Assembly (NCBI GenBank): GCA_947476325.1
Contig: CANJPZ010000001.1
Coordinates: 266,021 to 330,020, forward strand
Direction: 5' to 3'
DNA from: Caulobacteraceae bacterium
GTDB lineage: Bacteria; Pseudomonadota; Alphaproteobacteria; Caulobacterales; Caulobacteraceae
DNA length: 64,000 bases
Shown here: positions 1 through 9,997 of the stretch, in pieces
Numbering within the stretch: the first letter of the stretch is position 1
Layout of the letters: each line of letters opens with the position of its first letter
Made by a program: the position numbers and the translations under genes
The notes under the pieces: model-generated
Told to the model about the DNA's origin: nothing
Databases searched by the model: none
What the model saw: only the letters and a program-made list of their open reading frames with translations

Positions 1-2
1 GT

Positions 3-1790
3 ACCTTCTGCGCCAAGCTGGAGACCGAGGAGCGGCAAAAGAATCCCACCGGCCTGTCCCGATTCATGCCCGGCCGCCGCCGCCGCCAGGCCGCGCCAAA
101 GCCGCTGGATGCGCCGGGCTTTGTGCTGGATTCGGGCCGCCTGTCCATCGAGGGGCCCGAGACCTTCGAGAGCGATCCGGTCAATCTGTTGCGCCTGTTT
201 CTTATCTCTGACCGGCGCAACCTTGATCTGCACCCCGACGCCTTCACCGCCGCCACCCGATCGCTGCGCCTGATCGACAATTCGGTCCGCCGGGACCCCG
301 AGGCGGTCAAGGTGTTCCTCGACATCCTGGCCCGGGGCAAGCGCACCTTCCGCACCCTGACCCTGATGAATGACGCCGGCGTGCTCGGCCGCTTTATTCC
401 CGAGTGGGGGCACATCGTCGCCCAGATGCAGTTCAACATGTACCACTCGTACACGGTAGACGAGCACACCCTGCACGCCGTTGGCGTCATCGCCGACATC
501 GCCCAGGGAAAACTCGCCGACGAGCACCCCCTGGCCGTCGCCACCTGGCCGATGATCGAGGACAAGGAAGTCCTGTTCCTGGCCATGCTGCTGCACGACA
601 CCGGCAAAGGCGACGAGGCCGGCCAGGAGCTGGGCGGCGCCCGGGCCGCCCGCTCGGCCTGCACCCGCATGGGCCTGGATCCCGAGCGCGTGGCCCTGAT
701 CGCCTGGCTGGTCGAGCATCACCTAGTGCTCAGCGATTTCGCCCAGAAGCGCGACGTCTCCGATCCCGCCACGGTCGCCGCCTTCGCCGAGATCATCGGC
801 GATCCGTCGCGCCTGCGCCTGCTGCTGATCCTTACCGTCGCCGATATCCGCGCCGTGGGCCCCGGCGTGTGGAATGGCTGGAAGGGCCAGCTGATCCGCG
901 AACTGGTCGGCGCCACCGAGGCGGTGTTCCGCGGCGGCCGGGGTGCTGATCCCACCGCCAGCTTTCGCCGTCACCAGGCGATCGAGGCTGCCGAGGCCCG
1001 CGCCCTGCTGCTGGGCGCTGATCCGCATGCCTCCGGCTGGGCCAACGCCATGGAGGATGCCTATTTCACCGGCTGGAACGCCGGGGAGATCGCCGTCCAC
1101 GCCGCCCTGGGCCGCCGCGCCGAGACCAGCGGCGGGGCCGCCGCCAGCGCCCGCATCCTGGCCCAGCACAACGCCGCCGAAATCACCATTGCCGCCCGCG
1201 ACCGCAAGGGCCTGTTCGCGGACCTGGCCTCGGCCATCTCGGCCATGGGCGGCGATATCGTCGGCGCCCGGGTCTATACCTCGCCCGGCGGCCAGGCCCT
1301 TGACGTCTTCTATGTCCAGGACGCGTCGGGCGCGCCGTTCGGCAGCCGCGAGGCCTCGCCCCTGCACCGCCTGATCCGCACCCTGGAAAACGCCGCCCGC
1401 GAAGGCTTTGTCGCGCCCGAGGCCCGACGGTCCTATGAAATGGGCCGCGCCGCCGCCTTTGCGGTGACGCCCGCCATCCTGATCGACAATGACGCCTCGC
1501 CGGACGCCACCATCATCGAGGTCTCGGGCCGGGACCGCCCCGGTCTGCTGGGCGAACTGGCCCGCGCCCTGTCGGACAGCGACCTGTCCATCGCCTCGGC
1601 GCACATCGACAACTATGGCGAACGCGCCGTCGACGCCTTTTATGTGCACGACGGGGCCGAGGCGAAAATCATCGACCCCAAACATGTCCGCGCCGTGCGC
1701 AAGGCCCTGACCGACGTCCTCGAAAAGGAAGAGGTCTCGACCGGCCAGCGGCCCCGGCTGCAACGCGCCCGCGCCAGCGTCGCGCGGTAA
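3..1790 (+). CDS. glnD: Bifunctional uridylyltransferase/uridylyl-removing enzyme GlnD, C-terminal part
   Basis: GlnD adds and removes UMP on PII proteins and so reports glutamine status to nitrogen control. The gene enters from the left edge, so the nucleotidyltransferase domain lies outside; the last ~595 residues are visible. An HD domain is clear (LLHDTGKGDE near base 590, then EHHLVLSDFAQKRD near 715). Two C-terminal ACT domains follow (RDRKGLFADLA near 1200 and RDRPGLLGELARAL near 1530), the glutamine-sensing part. The frame is open from base 3 without a credible internal start, so this is an edge truncation, not a broken gene. murJ follows after about 95 bases, an arrangement I associate with Caulobacterales. 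Confidence 0.95.
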   Translation, partial: TFCAKLETEERQKNPTGLSRFMPGRRRRQAAPKPLDAPGFVLDSGRLSIEGPETFESDPVNLLRLFLISDRRNLDLHPDAFTAATRSLRLIDNSVRRDPEAVKVFLDILARGKRTFRTLTLMNDAGVLGRFIPEWGHIVAQMQFNMYHSYTVDEHTLHAVGVIADIAQGKLADEHPLAVATWPMIEDKEVLFLAMLLHDTGKGDEAGQELGGARAARSACTRMGLDPERVALIAWLVEHHLVLSDFAQKRDVSDPATVAAFAEIIGDPSRLRLLLILTVADIRAVGPGVWNGWKGQLIRELVGATEAVFRGGRGADPTASFRRHQAIEAAEARALLLGADPHASGWANAMEDAYFTGWNAGEIAVHAALGRRAETSGGAAASARILAQHNAAEITIAARDRKGLFADLASAISAMGGDIVGARVYTSPGGQALDVFYVQDASGAPFGSREASPLHRLIRTLENAAREGFVAPEARRSYEMGRAAAFAVTPAILIDNDASPDATIIEVSGRDRPGLLGELARALSDSDLSIASAHIDNYGERAVDAFYVHDGAEAKIIDPKHVRAVRKALTDVLEKEEVSTGQRPRLQRARASVAR

Positions 1791-1835
1791 TCTCACAGGC
1801 TCTGCATTCGCTCTCGATGCGGGAATGCCAGCATG

Positions 1836-1854
1836 GCCGGCGCGTCACGCCGGC
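1836..1854. repeat. GC-rich hairpin after glnD
   Basis: A 7-bp perfect stem (gccggcg / cgccggc) with a 5-base loop lies between glnD and murJ. No T-run follows, so it is not a typical intrinsic terminator; it may be a small dispersed palindrome. Confidence 0.4.
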
Positions 1855-1884
1855 GCGCATCGTTCATCCCGGAGGCAAGCCACA

Positions 1885-3558
1885 TTGCGCACGCTGGCGG
1901 ATCGGATTAGCGCGGACAGTGTGAGCAAGGCCCCGAGCAAAGCGTCCAGACCCCCGAGCCTGATCCGCTCGTCGATGGTCTATTCCAGCTTCACCCTGAT
2001 CAGCCGCTTCTTCGGCTTTTTCCGGGACCTGGCGGTGACCTACTATATGGGCGCCAGCGCCAGCATCGCCGCCGACGCCTTCAACACCGCCTTCGCCTTT
2101 CCCAACCTTTTCCGGCGCATCTTCGCCGAGGGCGCCTTTGCGGCGGCCTTCGTGCCGGCCTATTCGAAATCGCTGGAACAGGACGGCGAAGAGGTCGCCG
2201 ACGTGCTGGCCGCCGACGCCATGGCTGTGCTCGCCGCCGCGACCTTGGCCATCACCATCATCGCCGAACTGACCATGCCCTGGCTGATGCTGATCATGCG
2301 CCCGGGTTTCGCCGCCGTGCCGGGCAAGATGCATCTGGCCGTGATCCTCACCCAGATCACCATGCCCTACCTGCCCTGCATGGCCATCTACGCCCACCTG
2401 TCGGGCGTGCTGAACGCCCGCAACCGCTTCATCCTGTCGGGGGCAGCCCCTATCCTTCTGAACCTGTGGACCCTGGCGGTGGTGCTGCCGGCCCACAACG
2501 CGGTTCAGGCCGCCGAACTGGCCTCCTGGGGCATCGTCGCGGCGGGGATCAGCCAGGCCGCCCTGCTGTGGTGGGGGGTCAACAAGTCGGGCGCCAAGGT
2601 GACGATCCGCTGGCCGCGCATGACGCCGCAGATCAAGGCCCTGATCATGCTGGCCATTCCGGGGGCCCTGGCCGCCAGCGCCACCCAGATCAACATTTTC
2701 GTCTCCCAGTTCCTGGCCAGCAGCGTCAATGGCGCGGCCTCGTGGCTGGCCGTCGCCGACCGGCTCTATCAGCTGCCGCTGGGCCTGGTAGGCGTCGCGG
2801 TGGGCGTGGCCCTGCTGCCCCAACTGTCGCGCGCCGTGCATGCGAAAGATCGCGGCGTCGCCCAGGTCGCCATGGACCAGGCCATGGTCTTTTCCATGGC
2901 GCTCACCCTGCCGGCCGCCGCCGCCATGGTCTCCATCCCCAGCTTCCTGATTGACGCCCTCTATACCCGGGGCGAGTTTCTGGCCGTCGATGCGCGCGAG
3001 ACCGCGGCGGCCCTGCTGCAATACGGCTGGGGCGTGCCGGCCTTTGTCCTGCAGCAGCTCATGGCCCGGGCCTTCTTCGCCCGTCAGGACACCCGCACGC
3101 CGATGATCTATTCCCTGGTCTCGGTGGCGGCCAACATCGTCTTCGGCATCGCCCTGTTCCGCCTCCTGGGCGTGGGCGGCATCGCTGCGGCCACCAGCCT
3201 GGCGTCCTGGCTGAACGTGATCATGATGGCCACCACCCTGGCCCGGCGCGACCATTACCGGCCCAGCGCCCTGGCCTTTTCCCGCATGGCCCGCAGCCTG
3301 GCGGCCAGCGCCATTATGGGCGGGCTGCTGGCGCTGGCCGTCCATTTCCGCACCCCCCTGGAAGCGGCCCTGGGCTGGGCCCATCTTGGCAAGATCGGCC
3401 CCAAGGAAGTTCTGGTCGTCCTGGTCTCGCTGTCGGCGGCGGCGGCCTATCCCTTCCTGCTGTTCGCCACTGGCGGAATCACCCCCGCCGAGGTCCGCGC
3501 CGCCCTGCGTCGCAAACCGGCGGACGGACCGTCGGAAGGGCATGCGGACTTGCCCTGA
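1885..3558 (+). CDS. murJ: Lipid II flippase MurJ (MviN)
   Basis: MurJ flips lipid II across the inner membrane for peptidoglycan synthesis. The protein is about 557 residues, nearly all hydrophobic with around 14 membrane helices. The family N-terminal signature is present ([14 protein letters not shown], then the [22 protein letters not shown] block). The start is uncertain. A TTG at 1885 has GGAGG at 1871-1875 with 9-base spacing and is chosen here; an ATG at 1825 gives a low-complexity extension and a GTG at 1921 lacks a ribosome site. All three precede the conserved [11 protein letters not shown] core. trpS follows downstream on the same strand. Confidence 0.93.
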   Translation: MRTLADRISADSVSKAPSKASRPPSLIRSSMVYSSFTLISRFFGFFRDLAVTYYMGASASIAADAFNTAFAFPNLFRRIFAEGAFAAAFVPAYSKSLEQDGEEVADVLAADAMAVLAAATLAITIIAELTMPWLMLIMRPGFAAVPGKMHLAVILTQITMPYLPCMAIYAHLSGVLNARNRFILSGAAPILLNLWTLAVVLPAHNAVQAAELASWGIVAAGISQAALLWWGVNKSGAKVTIRWPRMTPQIKALIMLAIPGALAASATQINIFVSQFLASSVNGAASWLAVADRLYQLPLGLVGVAVGVALLPQLSRAVHAKDRGVAQVAMDQAMVFSMALTLPAAAAMVSIPSFLIDALYTRGEFLAVDARETAAALLQYGWGVPAFVLQQLMARAFFARQDTRTPMIYSLVSVAANIVFGIALFRLLGVGGIAAATSLASWLNVIMMATTLARRDHYRPSALAFSRMARSLAASAIMGGLLALAVHFRTPLEAALGWAHLGKIGPKEVLVVLVSLSAAAAYPFLLFATGGITPAEVRAALRRKPADGPSEGHADLP

Positions 3559-3674
3559 AGCGCGTCCCGGCCTATTGCGGCTCATGGTTTTTGAAGGACA
3601 GCAGCCGGTGCGATGGCGCGGATAGCGATTTCTCCGCCCGGGTTCCCCATGTCCTTTTTCCGAAAGCCCCGTCC

Positions 3675-4709
3675 ATGACCGACACCCCTCCGCCCGCCTA
3701 TGCCGGCCCCAAACGCGTGGTCTCCGGCGTCCAGTGCTCCGGCGCCCTGCATCTGGGAAACTATCTCGGCGCCCTGGTGAAGTTCGCCCGCCTGCAGCAC
3801 GAGATGGAGACCTTCATCTTCGTCGCCGACCTGCACGCCATCACCGTGTGGCAGGATCCGGCCCTACTGGCCGCCCAGACCCGCGAAATCGCCGCCGCCT
3901 ACCTGGCCTCGGGTCTTGATCCGGCCAGGGCCGTGGTCTTCCCGCAGTCGGCCGTGCACGAGCACGCCGAGCTGGCCTGGATCTTCAACTGCGTCGCCCG
4001 CCTCGGCTGGCTCGACCGCATGACCCAGTTCAAGGAAAAATCCGGCAAGCACAAGGAACGCTCGTCCATCGGCCTCTACACCTACCCGGTGCTCCAGGCC
4101 GCCGACATCCTGGCCTACAAGGCCACCCACGTCCCCGTGGGCGAGGACCAGAAGCAGCACCTGGAACTGACGCGGGACATTGCCCAGAAGTTCAACAACG
4201 ACTTCTCCGCTCCCGGCTTCTTCCCCTTGCCCGAGCCCCTGATCCAGGGCCCCGGCGCCCGGGTCATGAGCCTGCGCGACGGCGCGGCCAAGATGAGCAA
4301 GTCCGATCCGTCGGACGCCAGCCGGATCAATCTGCTGGACGATCCCGACGCCATCGCCGCCAAGATCCGCCGGGCCAAGACCGACCCCGAGCCCCTGCCC
4401 GACGACATCGAGGGTTTGGCCGGCCGGCCCGAAGCCGACAACCTCGTCGGCATCTATGCGGCCCTGGCCGGCAAGACCAAGGCCGAAGTCATCGCCGAAT
4501 ACGGCGGCAAGGGCTTTGGCGTCTTCAAGCCGGCCCTGGCCGACCTGACGGTCTCGGTCATGGGCCCGATCAGCACCCAGATGCGCGGCTACCTGGACGA
4601 TCCGGGCGAACTGGACGCCCTGCTGATGAAAGGCGCCTTCCGCGCCCGCGCCGTCGCCGCCCCGGTGCTGGCCGAGACCCGCAAACTCGTGGGCTTCTGG
4701 CGGGCGTAG
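3675..4709 (+). CDS. trpS: Tryptophanyl-tRNA synthetase
   Basis: Charges tRNA-Trp in the cytoplasm. This is a 344-residue class I synthetase of normal length. The HIGH-type motif is HLGN at residues 26-29 inside [12 protein letters not shown], and KMSKS is at 206-210 ([11 protein letters not shown]). The start ATG at 3675 was chosen because it opens directly onto the conserved RVVSGVQ strand; an upstream in-frame start at 3591 adds unconserved sequence. A minor oddity is Cys at residue 21, where most family members have Pro (GxQPSG). Confidence 0.95.
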   Translation: MTDTPPPAYAGPKRVVSGVQCSGALHLGNYLGALVKFARLQHEMETFIFVADLHAITVWQDPALLAAQTREIAAAYLASGLDPARAVVFPQSAVHEHAELAWIFNCVARLGWLDRMTQFKEKSGKHKERSSIGLYTYPVLQAADILAYKATHVPVGEDQKQHLELTRDIAQKFNNDFSAPGFFPLPEPLIQGPGARVMSLRDGAAKMSKSDPSDASRINLLDDPDAIAAKIRRAKTDPEPLPDDIEGLAGRPEADNLVGIYAALAGKTKAEVIAEYGGKGFGVFKPALADLTVSVMGPISTQMRGYLDDPGELDALLMKGAFRARAVAAPVLAETRKLVGFWRA

Positions 4710-5163
4710 GGGCGGTGTCTTTCGGGGCGCACCCCTCTTCGTCATCCTGAGGAGCCGCGCAGCGGCGTCTCGAAGGACGCAAACCCGGCCGTATGACACG
4801 CCTTTCGTTGCGCGAGGCCGCGCCGTGGCGGAGTCTGCGCGCCATGACTCCGCGCCATGCCAATTCCTGCCGCAACATCACGGCCCGGCGGCCGCGCACT
4901 GCCGGCCGTCTGCCGGTGGTCTGTCAAAGGCTGCCGGCGACCTGTCGAAAGCTGACGAAATCCGCACGGCATTTGCCGCCCTGCGCCGTCCAATCCCTTG
5001 CCCTGCAAGGAAACGCCCTGCATCAAATCGCGCAAAAAGCTGAAAATGCTGACAACCCGCCGAATCGGCCGTCCCGGCCCCCACATTCCGGGGGCGGCTT
5101 GGGGTTGAACTTGCGCCCCCCGCGCCCTAAACCGCGCCACCATTGCAAAGGAGCCCCCGCCCC
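4710..5163. other. Non-coding interval between trpS and gap
   Basis: About 450 bases without a convincing gene. ORFs are open on both strands but have Arg/Pro/Ala-rich shadow composition, no ribosome site and no recognisable domain. It holds a dispersed palindrome at 4741-4780 and a 6-bp hairpin (GCCCCC/GGGGGC) at 5077-5095, about 70 bases before gap. It is probably the gap promoter and leader. No promoter could be assigned by eye. Confidence 0.6.
4741..4780. repeat. Dispersed palindromic repeat
   Basis: The sequence reads gtcatcctgaggagccgc, a GCA centre, then the complementary half gcggcgtctcgaagga. From memory this imperfect palindrome belongs to a type scattered between genes in many alphaproteobacterial genomes. 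Only one copy is in this window. Confidence 0.55.
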
Positions 5164-6171
5164 ATGACCGTACGCGTCGCCATCAACGGATTTGGCCGGA
5201 TCGGCCGTCTGGTTCTTCGCTCGATCGCCGAGCATGCGCGCCGTGACATCGAGGTTGTGGCGATCAACGATCTGGGCCCGGTTGAGACCAACGCCCACCT
5301 GCTGCGCTATGACAGCGTGCACGGCCGCTTCCCCGGCACGGTCACGACCGGCGAGGACTGGATCGATGTCGGCCTGGGCAAGATCAAGGTCACCGCCATC
5401 CGCGACCCCAAGGACCTGCCGCACAAGGATCTCGGCGTCGATATCGCCATGGAATGCACCGGCCTGTTCACCAGCCACGAAAAGGCCAGCGCCCACCTGG
5501 TCGCCGGCGCCAAACGCGTGCTGGTCAGCGCCCCCTGCGATTCCGCCGACAAAACCATCGTCTATGGGGTCAACCACGACACCATCTCGGCTGCCGACCT
5601 CGTCGTCTCCAACGCCTCGTGCACCACCAACTGCCTGGCCCCGGTCGCCAAGGTGATCCACGATCTGGTCGGCATCGAGCGCGGCTACATGACCACCATC
5701 CACGCCTATACGGGCGACCAGCCGACGCTGGATACCATGCACAAGGACCTCTACCGCGCCCGCGCGGCGGCCCTGTCCATGATCCCGACCTCGACGGGCG
5801 CCGCCAAGGCGCTGGGCCTGGTGATCCCGTCCCTGATGGGCAAGCTCGACGGCTCTTCGATCCGCGTGCCGACGCCGAACGTCTCGGTGGTCGACCTGGC
5901 CTTCGTGCCCGGCCGCGACACCACCGCCGCCGAACTGAACGCGGCCCTGGTCGCGGCCTCCGAAGGCGCGCTCAAGGGCGTGCTGGCGGTGACCAACGAT
6001 CCGGTGGTCTCCATCGACCTCAACCACATCGCCGCCTCGTCCACCGTCGCCCTGCCCCAGACCCAGGTCATCGAAGGCAAGCTGGGCCGGGTGCTGAGCT
6101 GGTACGACAACGAATGGGGCTTCGCGACCCGCATGAGCGACACGGCCCTGGTGATGGCGAAGTTCCTGTAA
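5164..6171 (+). CDS. gap: Glyceraldehyde-3-phosphate dehydrogenase, type I
   Basis: Interconverts glyceraldehyde-3-phosphate and 1,3-bisphosphoglycerate using NAD. It is 335 residues. The Rossmann motif INGFGRIGRL is at the N-terminus and the catalytic Cys153 sits in SNASCTTNCLAP. The closing WYDNEWGFATRM block is also intact. ATG 5164 is preceded by AAGGAG with good spacing. It heads a same-strand run gap-pgk-fba, three consecutive steps of lower glycolysis, gluconeogenesis or the Calvin cycle. Two tandem hairpins separate it from pgk, so expression may be tuned gene by gene. Confidence 0.96.
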   Translation: MTVRVAINGFGRIGRLVLRSIAEHARRDIEVVAINDLGPVETNAHLLRYDSVHGRFPGTVTTGEDWIDVGLGKIKVTAIRDPKDLPHKDLGVDIAMECTGLFTSHEKASAHLVAGAKRVLVSAPCDSADKTIVYGVNHDTISAADLVVSNASCTTNCLAPVAKVIHDLVGIERGYMTTIHAYTGDQPTLDTMHKDLYRARAAALSMIPTSTGAAKALGLVIPSLMGKLDGSSIRVPTPNVSVVDLAFVPGRDTTAAELNAALVAASEGALKGVLAVTNDPVVSIDLNHIAASSTVALPQTQVIEGKLGRVLSWYDNEWGFATRMSDTALVMAKFL

Positions 6172-6185
6172 CCCTTTAACCGCTC

Positions 6186-6254
6186 ATCCCCGCGCGGGCG
6201 GGGATCCATGCGATGATGCGGACAGACCGGTTGGGTCCCCGCCTTCGCGGGGAC
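6186..6254. repeat. Tandem hairpin element between gap and pgk
   Basis: Two perfect 8-bp stem-loops lie in tandem: ATCCCCGC/GCGGGGAT (6186-6205) and GTCCCCGC/GCGGGGAC (6235-6254), each with a 4-base loop. The second ends only 14 bases before the pgk start. The paired layout resembles REP-like elements. If transcribed from gap it would place two stable hairpins in the pgk leader. Confidence 0.65.
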
Positions 6255-6267
6255 AGTCGGAGTGAAA

Positions 6268-7461
6268 ATGCATTTTCGTAGCTTCGAAGACATCGACCTG
6301 GCCGGCAAGCGCGCCCTCGTGCGCGTCGACTTCAATGTGCCGATGGAGAACGGCCAGGTCGCCGACGACACCCGCCTGCGTTCGGCCCTGCCGACCATCC
6401 ACTACCTCAGCGGCAAGGGCGCGAAAGTCGTCCTCATCGCCCACTTCGACCGGCCCAAAGGCAAGCGGGTCGCCGAGATGAGCCTTGCACCCATCGTAGA
6501 GCCCCTGGCCGCCCTGCTGGGCGAGCCCGTCGCCTTTTCGGATGACTGCATCGGCCCGGACGCCCGCAAGGTTGTGAACGGTCTTCAGCCCGGCGGCGTC
6601 GCTCTGCTGGAAAACCTGCGCTTCCACGCCGGCGAGGAAGCCAACGATCCGGCCTTCATCGACGCCCTGGCCGCCAACGGCGACATCTTCGTCAACGACG
6701 CCTTCTCGGCCGCCCACCGCGCCCACGCCTCCACCGAGGGTCTGGCCCGCCGTCTGCCGGCCTTCCCGGGCCTGGCCATGCGCCACGAGCTGGACGCCCT
6801 CGACAGGGCGCTGGGCCATCCCGACCGCCCGGTTATGGGCATCGTCGGCGGCTCCAAGGTCTCGACCAAGCTTGATCTGCTCAAGAACCTGGTCACCAGG
6901 CTCGACAAGCTGGCCATCGGCGGCGGCATGGCCAACACCTTCCTCTACGCCCAGGGCCACGACGTCGGCGCCTCCTACTGCGAAAAGGATCTGGCCGGCA
7001 CCGCCCGCGAGATCATCGGTCTGGCCGGGCGCAACAAGTGCAAGCTGTTCCTGCCGCTGGACATCGTCGTCGCCGACCGGCTGGGACCCGGTGTCGCCTC
7101 GCGCATCCGGGGCCTGGGCGAAGTGGACGACGACGAGCGCATCCTCGATGCCGGCCCCGAGACCGTCGCGCGCCTTATCCGCGCCATGGAAAAATCAAAG
7201 ACCCTGGTCTGGAACGGCCCGCTGGGCGTGTTCGAGACCCCGCCCTTCGATACCGGCACCAACGCCGCGGCCCAGGCGGCCGGCAAACTTTGCGGCGAGG
7301 GCAAGCTTGTGGCGGTGGCCGGCGGTGGTGATACAGTGGCCGCCCTGAACCACGCCGGCGTCACATCGCAGTTCACCTTCATCTCGACGGCGGGCGGCGC
7401 GTTTCTTGAATGGATGGAAGGCAAGGACCTTCCCGGCGTCTCGGCGCTGAAGGTCCGATAA
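6268..7461 (+). CDS. pgk: Phosphoglycerate kinase
   Basis: Transfers phosphate between 1,3-bisphosphoglycerate and ADP. It is 397 residues, normal for bacterial Pgk. The substrate strand KRALVRVDFNVPM is near residue 14. Further motifs are LLENLRFHAGEE, the hinge region GGSKVSTKL, and the nucleotide-site GGGDTVAAL near the C-terminus. ATG 6268 is preferred over the GTG two codons upstream because GGAG (6259-6262) is spaced 5 bases from it. It lies between gap and fba on the same strand. Confidence 0.96.
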   Translation: MHFRSFEDIDLAGKRALVRVDFNVPMENGQVADDTRLRSALPTIHYLSGKGAKVVLIAHFDRPKGKRVAEMSLAPIVEPLAALLGEPVAFSDDCIGPDARKVVNGLQPGGVALLENLRFHAGEEANDPAFIDALAANGDIFVNDAFSAAHRAHASTEGLARRLPAFPGLAMRHELDALDRALGHPDRPVMGIVGGSKVSTKLDLLKNLVTRLDKLAIGGGMANTFLYAQGHDVGASYCEKDLAGTAREIIGLAGRNKCKLFLPLDIVVADRLGPGVASRIRGLGEVDDDERILDAGPETVARLIRAMEKSKTLVWNGPLGVFETPPFDTGTNAAAQAAGKLCGEGKLVAVAGGGDTVAALNHAGVTSQFTFISTAGGAFLEWMEGKDLPGVSALKVR

Positions 7462-7479
7462 CGAACTAGGGAAAGTCTG

Positions 7480-8568
7480 ATGGCCCGGATTACGCTTCGC
7501 CAACTGCTCGATCACGCCGCCGAAAACGACTACGGCCTGCCGGCGTTCAACATCAACAACATGGAGCAGGGCCTGGCCATCCTCGAGGCGGCCGACGAGC
7601 TGGACGCGCCGGTGATCATTCAGGCCAGCCGCGGCGCCCGCAGTTACGCCAACGACATCATGCTGGCCCGGCTCATCGACGCCCTGGTCGAGATCTACCC
7701 CCACATCCCGGTCTGCATGCACCAGGACCACGGCAATTCCCCCGCCACCTGCGCGACGGCCATCCAGTACGGCTTTACCTCGGTGATGATGGACGGCTCG
7801 CTGATGGAAGATGGCAAGAGCCCGGCCTCTTACGACTACAACGTCGATGTGACCCGCCGCGTCACCGAAATGGCCCATGCCTGCGGCGTCTCGGTCGAGG
7901 GCGAACTGGGCGTGCTGGGCAGCCTTGAAACCGGCATGGGCGAAAAGGAAGACGGCCACGGCTTCGAGGGCAAGCTGGATCATTCCCAGCTGCTGACCGA
8001 CCCGGATCAGGCGGTCGATTTTGTCGAGCGCACCAAGGTTGACGCCCTGGCCATCGCCATGGGCACCAGCCACGGCGCCTACAAGTTTTCGCGCAAGCCC
8101 GACGGTGATGTTCTGGCCATGCACGTCATCGAGGAAATCCACCGCCGCCTGCCCAATACCCACCTGGTGATGCACGGCTCGTCGTCCGTGCCCCAGGAGC
8201 TGCAGGACCTGATCAACCAGTATGGCGGCAAGATGCCCCAGACCTGGGGCGTGCCGGTCGCCGAGATCCAGCGAGGCATCAAGAACGGCGTGCGCAAGAT
8301 CAATATCGACACCGACAACCGGATGGCCATCACCGCCGCCATCCGCAAGGTGTTCGTCGAAAAGCCCGGCGAGTTCGACCCGCGCAGCTATCTCAAGCCC
8401 GCCAAGGAAGCCATGCGCGGTGTCTGCAAGCAGCGCTTCGTCGAATTCGGCGCCGCCGGCCAGGCCTCGAAAATCCGCGCCGTGCACACCTCGGTCATGG
8501 CCAAGGCCTACGCCGCCGGCAGCCTCGATCCAAAGATCGGCGCATCGGCCCGGGGGGCGGCGGAATAG
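7480..8568 (+). CDS. fba: Fructose-bisphosphate aldolase, class II
   Basis: Zinc-dependent cleavage or condensation of fructose-1,6-bisphosphate. The 362-residue length matches the longer class II (CbbA-like) subgroup. Metal ligands are visible in HQDHGNSP (first His pair), VEGELG (Glu), GTSHGAYKF and VMHGSSS (His). It starts 18 bases after pgk, so a gap-pgk-fba transcription unit is likely. Its TAG stop abuts the gdhA stop on the other strand with no base between them. Confidence 0.95.
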   Translation: MARITLRQLLDHAAENDYGLPAFNINNMEQGLAILEAADELDAPVIIQASRGARSYANDIMLARLIDALVEIYPHIPVCMHQDHGNSPATCATAIQYGFTSVMMDGSLMEDGKSPASYDYNVDVTRRVTEMAHACGVSVEGELGVLGSLETGMGEKEDGHGFEGKLDHSQLLTDPDQAVDFVERTKVDALAIAMGTSHGAYKFSRKPDGDVLAMHVIEEIHRRLPNTHLVMHGSSSVPQELQDLINQYGGKMPQTWGVPVAEIQRGIKNGVRKINIDTDNRMAITAAIRKVFVEKPGEFDPRSYLKPAKEAMRGVCKQRFVEFGAAGQASKIRAVHTSVMAKAYAAGSLDPKIGASARGAAE

Positions 8569-9945
<1,377 letters not shown>

Positions 9946-9997
9946 TCAGGGAGCCGGATCGGGGATCACGTCTGACCAGCGCCGCCCGCATGACGTG

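Noticed and set aside
723-1796. 357-codon frame antisense to glnD
   Set aside because: Shadow of the HD/ACT coding sequence with low-complexity composition.
1864-3585. 573-codon open frame antisense to murJ
   Set aside because: Gly/Gln/Arg/His-rich composition of a GC-skew shadow; no ribosome site or domain; murJ on the other strand is unmistakable.
4742-5167. Overlapping ORFs on both strands between trpS and gap
   Set aside because: Arg/Pro-rich products, no ribosome site, and several frames open at once, as expected for high-GC non-coding DNA.
7195-8487. 430-codon frame antisense to fba and the end of pgk
   Set aside because: Crosses two real genes on the other strand; no family features.
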